Of a stretch of DNA of 64,000 nucleotides, positions 35,375 to 42,391 are shown one piece after another (position 1 is the stretch's first letter; every line of letters starts with the position of its first letter). The DNA lies in assembly GCA_963422565.1 (NCBI GenBank), contig OY730228.1, forward strand, positions 1,488,001 to 1,552,000. Direction: 5' to 3'. Below the pieces are notes generated by a model, which did not search any database, was not told the DNA's origin, and was given only the letters and a program-made list of their open reading frames with translations. The stretch is from G963422565 sp963422565. Its GTDB lineage: Bacteria; Pseudomonadota; Alphaproteobacteria; MPNO01. The translations under genes and the position numbers were made by a program.

Positions 35375-36439
35375 TCACTCGTCCGTCACGAGGCGGCGGC
35401 GCAGCGGGAAGAGCTGCAGATCGTAGCGCCGGGACAGGAACCCCCAGATGCCCTGGGGCGCGAACAGCATCACCGCGATGGCGATCGCGCCCAGCAGCAT
35501 CAGATACCAGGCGCCGAACTCCGCAAGATAGTTCTGCAGCACGAAGAACAGGATCACCCCGATCACCGGGCCCTCGATGGTACCGATTCCGCCGATGACG
35601 ACGATGAAGATCACGAAGGCGGTCCAGTCGATCACCGAGAAGGCCGCGTCGGGCGAGATGCGCGCCTTCTGGAAATAGATCAGAGCCCCGGTGACGCCGG
35701 TCCCGAAGGCGGCAACGACGAACACCCAGAGCTTGGTGCGAAAAGCGCGCACCCCGAGGCCGCCCGCCGCCGTCTCGGCGTCGCGGATCGCGGACAGCGC
35801 CAGCCCGAAGCGCGAGCGCAGGATGGCGTAGATCAGGGCGACCGTCCCGGCGGCGACGACGAGGGCGAGCCAGTAGGCCTCGATGTCGCGCGCCGCCGCC
35901 GTCCGGACCCCGAACAGCTCCTTGATGAAATCGAGCCCGTAGATGCCGCTGGTCGCGCTGCGCGGCAGCGAGGTGCCGGTGCCGCCACCCACGCTCTTCC
36001 ACTGCGCGAAGACGAGGCGGTACACCTCGGCGGCGACCCAGCTCCCGATCGCGAAATAGGCGCCGCGCAGGCGGAAGACCACCAGCGCGGTGGGCAACGC
36101 AAGCGCCATCGCGAACACACCGCCGAGGAGGATTGCGATCAGCGGGTCTATTCCGTAGAGGATCGCCGCGGCGAAGAGCGTGTAGCCGCCCACGCCGACG
36201 AAGGCCTGCTGGCCCACCGAGACCAGCCCCGCATAGCCGGCGAGCAGGTTCCAATACTGGGCGAGCGCCAGCATGGTGAAGACGAAGAAAAGGTCCTGAA
36301 GCGCGCTCCGGGAGACGACCGCCGGCGCGGCGAAGAGCAGCGCCAGCAGGACGAGGCACAGGATCAGCCCGGCGGTCGAGAGCCGCGTCCGGGTCCGGAC
36401 CTCGAAGCGCGGCGAGCCGCCGGGCCGCGTCTTCGCCAT
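35375..36439 (-). CDS. livM: Branched-chain amino acid-type ABC permease, LivM
   Basis: An inner-membrane permease of the HAAT family, 354 residues with about ten helices. The family motifs LLAGYAGLVSVGQQAFVGVG, LRGAYFAIGSW, RFGLALSAIRDAE and GGIGTIEGPVIGV are present. The start at MAKTRPG leaves a short cytoplasmic lead; a longer frame upstream is less likely. It is the last gene of the HpaB 3-receptor-livGFHM set. Liv-type systems import amino acids, but many carry aromatic acids, urea or amides. Confidence 0.9.
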   Translation of the reverse strand: MAKTRPGGSPRFEVRTRTRLSTAGLILCLVLLALLFAAPAVVSRSALQDLFFVFTMLALAQYWNLLAGYAGLVSVGQQAFVGVGGYTLFAAAILYGIDPLIAILLGGVFAMALALPTALVVFRLRGAYFAIGSWVAAEVYRLVFAQWKSVGGGTGTSLPRSATSGIYGLDFIKELFGVRTAAARDIEAYWLALVVAAGTVALIYAILRSRFGLALSAIRDAETAAGGLGVRAFRTKLWVFVVAAFGTGVTGALIYFQKARISPDAAFSVIDWTAFVIFIVVIGGIGTIEGPVIGVILFFVLQNYLAEFGAWYLMLLGAIAIAVMLFAPQGIWGFLSRRYDLQLFPLRRRLVTDE

Positions 36440-36453
36440 TCCGTCGCCCGCGC

Positions 36454-37323
36454 TTAGTCCACCGCGCGCGGGAACAGCCCGCGCGGGCGTATCACCAGCA
36501 CGATCAGGAATACGACATGTCCGGCGAGGATCTGCCATTCGGGATTGATCTTGGCGCCGATCGTCTGGGCGACGCCCAGGATGACCCCGCCGGCGAGCGT
36601 CCCCCAGAGGCTGCCGAGGCCGCCGATGATGACCGCCTCGAAGGCGTAGAGCAGACGGAGCGAGCCGGTGGTCGGGTCGAACTGCGCCCGATTGCCGAAA
36701 TAGAGCGCCGACAGCGTGACCGCGACGAAGGCGATGCCGGTCGCGACCGCGAAGACCTTGCGGGGATCGATGCTCATGAGCTGCGCCGTCCTCGGGTCGT
36801 CCGAAGTCGCGCGGAAGGCGCGGCCGAGCTCGGTCCGGTACATGATCCGGTTGAGCGCCAGGATCGCGGCAACGGCGGTCGCGAACGTGAGCAGCGGCAG
36901 GACGCCGACGGCGATGCCGCCGCCCAGCGACCAGGAGAGCGCCTCGACATCGAAGGCCTGAAGCCGCCGGCTGTCGGCGCTGAAGCCCTCGAGCAGCCCG
37001 TTCTGAATCACGATCGAGATCCCGAACGTGACCAGGAGCGGTGGCAGGATATCCTCGCCGAGCGTGCGGTTGAGCAGATGGCGCTGCAGCGCGTAGCCGA
37101 GGCCGAACATCGCCGGGAGCGCCAGCGTAGCGGCGAGGAATATGTTCACGCCGAACGAGTTGACGACCAGCAGGATGACGAAGGCGGCGAGCACGATCAG
37201 GTCGCCATGCGCCAGGTTGACCAGCCGCATGATCCCGAAGGTCAGCGACAGCCCGGTCGCGAACAGCGCGAACAGCCCGCCCAGCAGAACGCCCTGCAGG
37301 ACCGCGTCGATCCAGCTCAGCAT
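36454..37323 (-). CDS. livH: Branched-chain amino acid-type ABC permease, LivH
   Basis: The second HAAT permease, 289 residues with about eight helices. It starts MLSWIDAVLQGVLLGGLFAL and includes GLSLTFGIMRLVNLAHGDL, the MSIDPRKVF EAA-like loop, and GGLGSLWGTLAGGVILG. It overlaps livF by 7 bases and ends 14 bases before livM. It forms the pore with LivM. Confidence 0.92.
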   Translation of the reverse strand: MLSWIDAVLQGVLLGGLFALFATGLSLTFGIMRLVNLAHGDLIVLAAFVILLVVNSFGVNIFLAATLALPAMFGLGYALQRHLLNRTLGEDILPPLLVTFGISIVIQNGLLEGFSADSRRLQAFDVEALSWSLGGGIAVGVLPLLTFATAVAAILALNRIMYRTELGRAFRATSDDPRTAQLMSIDPRKVFAVATGIAFVAVTLSALYFGNRAQFDPTTGSLRLLYAFEAVIIGGLGSLWGTLAGGVILGVAQTIGAKINPEWQILAGHVVFLIVLVIRPRGLFPRAVD

Positions 37324-38105
37324 GGCGGCTCCGCGCCCCTCGTCCCGAAATAGGCGGCGCGGATCGCCTCCCGGTCGAGCTCGGCGGGCCGGCCGGCGAG
37401 CGTCACCCGCCCCTCCATGAAGCAGTAGATCCGGTCCGCGACCTCGAGGGTGCGGCGGACGTCCTGCTCGACGAGGACGACCGAGGCGCCCGCCGCCTTG
37501 ATCGCCGGCAAGGCCGCGTAGATGTCCTTGACGATCGCCGGGGCGAGGCCGAGCGAGACTTCGTCGCAGAGCAGCACACGCGGGTTGGACATCAGGGCCC
37601 GGCCGAAAGCGGCCATCTGTTGCTGGCCGCCCGAGAGCGCGTTGGCCGGCAGACGGCGCAGCTTTTCGAGGACCGGGAACAGCGCATAGACGGTGGACAG
37701 CCGCCAATGCCCGCCCGGCGGTCGGCCATAAGCGCCGATCTCGAGATTCTCCTCGACGCTCAGCGAGGTGAACAGGAGCCGTCCTTCCGGGACCAGGGCG
37801 ATACCGCGCCTGACCACCTCGGCAGCCGGCAGAGCGCCGATCGGGGCGCCGTCGAACCGCACCGCCTCCGCCCGGCAGGGGTGGAGCCCGACGATGCTCC
37901 GCAGATAGGTCGATTTGCCGGCGCCGTTGGCGCCGATGATGCCGAGCGTCTCCCCCTCCGCCAGATCGGTGTCGATGCCGAACAATGCCTGGAAGTCGCC
38001 GTAATGGGCGGTGAGGTCGCGGGTCTCGAGAAGCGCCAAGGGCCGCCCCGTCACCTGGTCGTCGCCGCGGGATGCGGGACCGGACGCTGCGGTGGGGCCG
38101 CGCAT
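37317..38105 (-). CDS. livF: Branched-chain amino acid-type ABC ATPase, LivF
   Basis: An ATPase subunit of 262 residues, with an extra N-terminal segment of about 24 residues before LLETRDLTAHYG. Walker A is GANGAGKST, the LivF-type VPEGRLLFTSLSVEENL follows, the signature is LSGGQQQMAAFGRAL and Walker B LLCDEVSLGLAP, with EQD in place of the usual His-loop context. It starts one base after the livG stop codon and overlaps livH. It energises uptake together with LivG. Confidence 0.92.
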   Translation of the reverse strand: MRGPTAASGPASRGDDQVTGRPLALLETRDLTAHYGDFQALFGIDTDLAEGETLGIIGANGAGKSTYLRSIVGLHPCRAEAVRFDGAPIGALPAAEVVRRGIALVPEGRLLFTSLSVEENLEIGAYGRPPGGHWRLSTVYALFPVLEKLRRLPANALSGGQQQMAAFGRALMSNPRVLLCDEVSLGLAPAIVKDIYAALPAIKAAGASVVLVEQDVRRTLEVADRIYCFMEGRVTLAGRPAELDREAIRAAYFGTRGAEPPC

Positions 38106-38106
38106 G

Positions 38107-38817
38107 CTACACCCCCATATAGACTTCTTGAACCTCGCGCGATGCCATCACCGCGCCGGGCTCGCCGTCGACGACCACCCGGCCGAAATTGAGCACCGTC
38201 AGCCGGTCCACCGCGGCGAGCAGCGCATGGACGACATGCTCGATCCAGAGGATGGTGACCCCCGAGCCGCGAATATCGACGATCGCCGCGACCAGCGCTT
38301 CGCATTCATACTCGGTCAGCCCGCCCGCGATCTCGTCGAGCAGCAGGATGCGGGGCTCGGTCGCGAGCGCCCGCGCCATCTCGAGCCGCTTGCGCTCGAG
38401 CAGGGAGAGCGACCCGGCGACCCGGTCGGCATGGCCGAGCAGCCCCGTCCGCTCGAGCACCTCGCCGCAGCGGCGGCCCGCCTCGGCCTCCGTCAACCCG
38501 GCGCCGTAGACGGCCCCGACCAGCAAGTTCTCGAACACCGTCATCGACGGGAACGGCCGCGGGATCTGATAGGAGCGCCCGATTCCGGCGGTGCAGCGGT
38601 CGGGCGCGGGCGCGGCGGTGACGTCGCGCCCGTCGAGCAGGATCGCCCCGCCGTCGGGTGCGATCTCGCCGGCGATCAGGTTGAACAGCGACGACTTGCC
38701 CGCGCCGTTGGGACCGATGATTCCGAGAGCCGCCCCCTCCTCGACGGCGAGGTCGATCCGATCCGCGACCACCACCGAGCCGAAGGCCTTCGACAGGCCC
38801 TTGAGCTCGAGAAGCAT
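38107..38817 (-). CDS. livG: Branched-chain amino acid-type ABC ATPase, LivG
   Basis: The other ATPase subunit, 236 residues. Walker A GPNGAGKSSLFN, LivG-type RSYQIPRPFPSMTVFENL, signature LSLLERKRLEMARAL and Walker B LLLDEIAGGL are seen. The signature lacks the usual SGGQ, as is common in LivG. The start at MLLELKGL is used; the longer open frame upstream overlaps the receptor gene and is rejected. Confidence 0.92.
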   Translation of the reverse strand: MLLELKGLSKAFGSVVVADRIDLAVEEGAALGIIGPNGAGKSSLFNLIAGEIAPDGGAILLDGRDVTAAPAPDRCTAGIGRSYQIPRPFPSMTVFENLLVGAVYGAGLTEAEAGRRCGEVLERTGLLGHADRVAGSLSLLERKRLEMARALATEPRILLLDEIAGGLTEYECEALVAAIVDIRGSGVTILWIEHVVHALLAAVDRLTVLNFGRVVVDGEPGAVMASREVQEVYMGV

Positions 38818-38836
38818 GGAGCAAGGCTGAGCGCCG

Positions 38837-40150
38837 TCAGGCGATGGGCTGCATCTCGGACATGGCCGGGATCTGCGGCGCGGTCCGGTTTTCGGTGATG
38901 ACGAGGTCGTACTTGCCGCCGCCGACATGGCGCCACTGGCCGCCGACCAGCGGCGTCTTGGAGATGTTCTTGGCGGCGAAGGGCGGCACGCCCTTGCCGT
39001 CCCAACGGACGTTCCCGACGATGGTGTCGAGATCGGTCGCGGCGATGGCGTCGCGGATGGCCTCCCTGCTGCCGAGATCGGCGGCGCGCTTCAGGACGTC
39101 GACCGCCATCTCGTAGAGGCTGTGCACGAAGCCGATCGGCTGGGTCCACTGCTTGCCGGTCGCCGCGCTGTAGCTCTTCGCGAGATCGTCGGACGATTGT
39201 CCGGTGAGCGTCGACGCGAAAGGGTGCGACGGGGTCCACCAGACTTCCGACGACAGGTTGTGGCCGGCCTCGCCGAGCGCTTCGACCGAGTCCGGGAACA
39301 GGATTGCTTTGCCGACGCTCGCCGCCTTAGGCCGGAAGCCCTGCTGGCGCGCCTGGGTCCAGAAGGTGGTAAAATCGGGGGGTAGCATCACCCCGGTCAT
39401 GATCTCGGCGCCGGCGTTCTTGAAGGCGGCGATCTGGGCGGTGAAATCGTCAGTCAGGTTCTGGTAGCGGCCGGGATCGACGAGCTTGTAGCCGTTGGCG
39501 GCGAAGGCCGGCGGCATACCGAGCTTGGGGTCGCCCCAGGCGTTGCCGTCCGCATCGTTGGGGAAAGCGCCGCCGACGACCTTGTTGGTGTCGAGCTGCG
39601 ACCACATGTTGAGGAAGACTGCGATCACGTCCTCCAACCCCCAGAAATAGTGATAGGCCCATTGGAAGGGCTTCCAGTTCGCCGGGTTGCCGGGGTTCCC
39701 CTGCTGGCCGATGAACCAGGGCTGCCAGGGACAGTTGGTGGAGATGCAGGGCACCTCCTCGATCTCGCATTGGGTCGCGACCGGGTTGGTCGTCTCAGGC
39801 GTGTTGGCGACCAGCATGATGTCGATCTCGTCGTCGACGATCAGTTCCTTGGCGACCTCGGCCGCCCGGTTGGGGTTGGACTGCGAATCCTTGACGATGA
39901 CCTCGATCGGATGGGTCCTGCCGCCGATCTCGATGCCGTTGCGCATCGCCTTGCGGAAGAGATCGGCGTTGAAGCGGTCGGAGGCCCCGAACGGCGCCAG
40001 CGGCCCGGTCTGCGGGCTCACATAGCCGAGGGTGATCCGCTTCGCCTGCGCGATCGCCGGCATCGGAAACTGCGCGGCCGCGGCGGCCGCTGCCGAAGCG
40101 GCGACGAACTCGCGCCGGCCAATGCCCGCGCGCCCTGTCTTTCCCGTCAT
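38837..40150 (-). CDS. Periplasmic receptor of Liv-type importer, Tat-type signal
   Basis: A Leu/Ile/Val-binding protein family receptor (Peripla_BP_6) of 437 residues. The N-terminus MTGKTGRAGIGRREFVAAS has a twin-arginine-like motif followed by an Ala-rich core, so export may use Tat. The mature part opens with KRITLGYVSPQTGPLAPFG and includes ANTPETTNPVA and CPWQPWF. The ATG at 40150 is chosen for its AGGAG site; an in-frame ATG at 40168 is possible. It lies between HpaB 3 (34-base gap) and livG on one strand. The WQPW insertion recurs in receptors thought to bind ureides or aromatics, but this is weak evidence. Confidence 0.87.
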   Translation of the reverse strand: MTGKTGRAGIGRREFVAASAAAAAAAQFPMPAIAQAKRITLGYVSPQTGPLAPFGASDRFNADLFRKAMRNGIEIGGRTHPIEVIVKDSQSNPNRAAEVAKELIVDDEIDIMLVANTPETTNPVATQCEIEEVPCISTNCPWQPWFIGQQGNPGNPANWKPFQWAYHYFWGLEDVIAVFLNMWSQLDTNKVVGGAFPNDADGNAWGDPKLGMPPAFAANGYKLVDPGRYQNLTDDFTAQIAAFKNAGAEIMTGVMLPPDFTTFWTQARQQGFRPKAASVGKAILFPDSVEALGEAGHNLSSEVWWTPSHPFASTLTGQSSDDLAKSYSAATGKQWTQPIGFVHSLYEMAVDVLKRAADLGSREAIRDAIAATDLDTIVGNVRWDGKGVPPFAAKNISKTPLVGGQWRHVGGGKYDLVITENRTAPQIPAMSEMQPIA

Positions 40151-40184
40151 TCTTCGCTCCTGCTTCAATTCGCTGTGGCCACCC

Positions 40185-41765
40185 TCAGCGGCCCTTGCCC
40201 ACGTGATAGCTGAGCTCGCCCGGATCGGTGAGGTCCGGGACCCGCCAACCGTCGAGGTCGTACTCCTCGAGACACTGCTCGGCGAACCCCTTCAACCTGT
40301 CCACGTCGCCGCTCGCCGTCGCGCCGAACAGGGCATAGCGGCGGATCTCCTCTGTCGAGCCCGAATAGTTGATCTCGTAGAGCTCGTGGCGGCCGCCGAA
40401 CTCGCTGCCGATCGCGTCCCAGAGAAGTTTCATCAGCTTGACCCGCTGCTCGGCGTCGTAGCCGTTGGAGCCGCGCAGGAAGCGGTCGAGATAGGGCCGG
40501 ATCTCCGGGTTGTGGAAGTCGCGGGCGTGCGAGTTGAGGAAGATCAGGCCCGAGGCCGCCGTCTCCTCGATGATGTATTTGATCTTGGAGTAGGCGAAGC
40601 TCATCAGCACCTGGTAGGCGCTCGCCGGGGTCATGTCGGGCAGCAGATAGCCGTCGATCCAAGGCATGGGGTTGCGGGTCATCGCCTCGGTCAAGGACCA
40701 GAACATGTTCCGCCAGGCGATGATCTCGCCGACATTGGCCTGCACGCCGCGGAAGTCCCTGGTGCCGGCAGCGTCGATCGCCTTGAGAATCAGCCCGGCG
40801 ATGAAGTCGAGCTTCACCGCCAGCCTGGTGCAGCCATGCAGCAGGGCGCGCGGGAGGAAGCCCGTCTGCGGGAAGAAGTTGTTGGCCCGCTCGACGTCGC
40901 CGTAGACGAAAACGTTCTCCCAGGGAACCAGTGCCTTGTCGAGAATGAACACCGCGTCGTTCTCGTCCATCCGGCTCGACAGCGGATAGTCGAAGGGGCT
41001 CCCCATCACGGTCGCCGTCATCTCGAAGGAGGTGCGGCAGACGAATTTCACGCCCTCCGCGTCGGACGGGATCATGAAGACCGCCGCGAAGTCGCGGTCC
41101 TGGACCGGGATCAGCCCGTGATGCGCCACGAAGGTGTAGTTGGTCAGCGCCGACCCGGTGGCCACCACCTTGGCGCCGGAGACGACGATGCCGGCATCGG
41201 TCTCCTTCTCGACATGGACGCAGACATCAGCGACCTCGTCGGGCGGCTTGTGGCGGTCCATCGGCGGGTGGATGATGGCGTGGTTGACGAAGGGAATCCG
41301 CTCCTGGCTGAATCGGTACCAGCGTCGCGCATTGTCCTGGAACGGGCTGTAGAACTCCGCGTTGGCGCCGAGCGTGGCGAGGAAGGCGGCCTTGTAGTCG
41401 GGCGCCCGACCGGCCCAGCCATAGGTGAGCCGCGCCCACTGGGCGATCGCGTCGCGCCCGGCGACCGACTCCTCGACGCTCCTCGGGGCCTTGAAATAGG
41501 CCTGGGTCCGGCCGCCGTTCCCGGTGTCGGTCGGCACCATCAGATTGGCGGCGGTCGCCTCGTCATGCATCGCGTCGTAGAGTCTGGCGATCATGCGGGC
41601 GGTGTTGCGGAAGGCCGGATGGTCGATGACCCGCGCGACCCTTTCCCCGTAGATGTAGACGGTGCGCCCGTCATCGATCGAGTTGAGAAACTCGCTTCCC
41701 GTCATCGGCGCGAGAGCCGCCCGGTTGTCGGCCGTCTCGCCGTCGAGCGCGACGGAATCGTCCAT
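40185..41765 (-). CDS. HpaB-family flavin-dependent monooxygenase 3
   Basis: The third family member, 526 residues and the most different of the three. It starts with MTGSEFLNSIDDGRTVYIYG after a 21-residue lead and has RVIDHPAFRNTA, GWAGRAPDYKAAFL, GAKVVATGSALTNYTFV, FDYPLSSRMDENDAVFILD, ALVPWENVFVYGD and a C-terminal KLMKLLWDAIGSEF. AAGGAGG precedes the ATG. It is the first gene of a Liv-type importer set, which ties it to the imported solute. It resembles HpaB/PvcC-type hydroxylases, and a reductase partner must be encoded elsewhere. Confidence 0.88.
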   Translation of the reverse strand: MDDSVALDGETADNRAALAPMTGSEFLNSIDDGRTVYIYGERVARVIDHPAFRNTARMIARLYDAMHDEATAANLMVPTDTGNGGRTQAYFKAPRSVEESVAGRDAIAQWARLTYGWAGRAPDYKAAFLATLGANAEFYSPFQDNARRWYRFSQERIPFVNHAIIHPPMDRHKPPDEVADVCVHVEKETDAGIVVSGAKVVATGSALTNYTFVAHHGLIPVQDRDFAAVFMIPSDAEGVKFVCRTSFEMTATVMGSPFDYPLSSRMDENDAVFILDKALVPWENVFVYGDVERANNFFPQTGFLPRALLHGCTRLAVKLDFIAGLILKAIDAAGTRDFRGVQANVGEIIAWRNMFWSLTEAMTRNPMPWIDGYLLPDMTPASAYQVLMSFAYSKIKYIIEETAASGLIFLNSHARDFHNPEIRPYLDRFLRGSNGYDAEQRVKLMKLLWDAIGSEFGGRHELYEINYSGSTEEIRRYALFGATASGDVDRLKGFAEQCLEEYDLDGWRVPDLTDPGELSYHVGKGR

Positions 41766-41818
41766 GATGCCTCCTTCCGGCTCCGATGCGGCGCGGGCCG
41801 GAAGCGCCGCGTGCGGGG

Positions 41819-41893
41819 TGGTGCCGCAGGAAAGGATTGAACTTTCGACCTCGCCCTTACCAAGGGCGCGCTCTACCACTGAGCTACTGCGGC
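41819..41893 (-). tRNA. tRNA-Thr (anticodon GGT)
   Basis: A 75-base cloverleaf on the minus strand. Acceptor GCCGCAG/CTGCGGC, D arm GCTC/GAGC, anticodon stem CGCCC/GGGCG with loop TTGGTAA (anticodon GGT) and T arm GAAAG/CTTTC all pair fully. CCA is encoded. It lies just upstream of HpaB 3 on the same strand, 53 bases away, so read-through from the tRNA promoter is conceivable. Confidence 0.95.
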
Positions 41894-41963
41894 ACCGGCC
41901 GGCGTCGAGAATGCCACAACCCGCACGGCAACGGCAACGGCCAGGCCGGGCAAAGCCGCGCGC

Positions 41964-42088
41964 GACCGCCCGGCGGTCAAGTTTCGGGTCGGGCTCCGGG
42001 GCGGGCATCCCACCCCGCCCCCTCAAGGGGAGAGAGAGAGAATGCGGGGCACCCCTCGCCTCGAGGAAGGGGGCTTCCGGCGTCTGCG
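41964..42088 (+). repeat. Intergenic repeat, copy E (F-type relative)
   Basis: The stretch contains GACCGCCCGGCGGTCAAGTT, a hyphenated palindrome, then TTCGGGTCGGGCTC, a CCCCGCCCCCTCAAGGGGAG core and GGGGGCTTCCGGCGTCTGC. Its two ends resemble the element at 60.15-60.26 kb in permuted order. It fills the gap between tRNA-Thr and the broken DUF1640 copy. Confidence 0.45.
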
Positions 42089-42098
42089 CGAGGCGCGT

Positions 42099-42270
42099 TC
42101 ACTGCCCGGCCCCGCCGGTGAGCCGCAGGAAGCCGATGATCAGGGCGGCGTTCGCGGCGGCGATGCCGATGCCCCACTTGACCATGCGGAACCATGCGGA
42201 TTTCGAGATTGGCGAGATCGGCCTTGGTGGCGATGTCGCCTTACCCGTCGCAAATGGCGTCGGCGGTCAT
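42099..42270 (-). pseudogene. DUF1640-like gene broken by a stop and a 10-base duplication
   Basis: On the minus strand an ATG is followed by a TAA after nine codons, then DIATKADLANLEIRMV, matching the ATKADL core of the intact protein at 34.8-35.1 kb. A tandem duplication of ACCATGCGGA (42181-42190 and 42191-42200, plus strand) shifts the frame by one. Skipping one copy restores VKWGIGIAAANAALIIGFLR, the C-terminal membrane helix, up to a TGA at 42099. The protein cannot be made from this copy. Confidence 0.75.
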
Positions 42271-42391
42271 GGTGTCATCCCCTGGGCCGATCGCCGACAA
42301 CCGCAACTCTTCGGTAGGCGGATAGAAACGGCCGGAGTCTCGACAGGGATTCCATCGACGACACGGCCGTCCGCGTTCGAGGCATGCGCGC

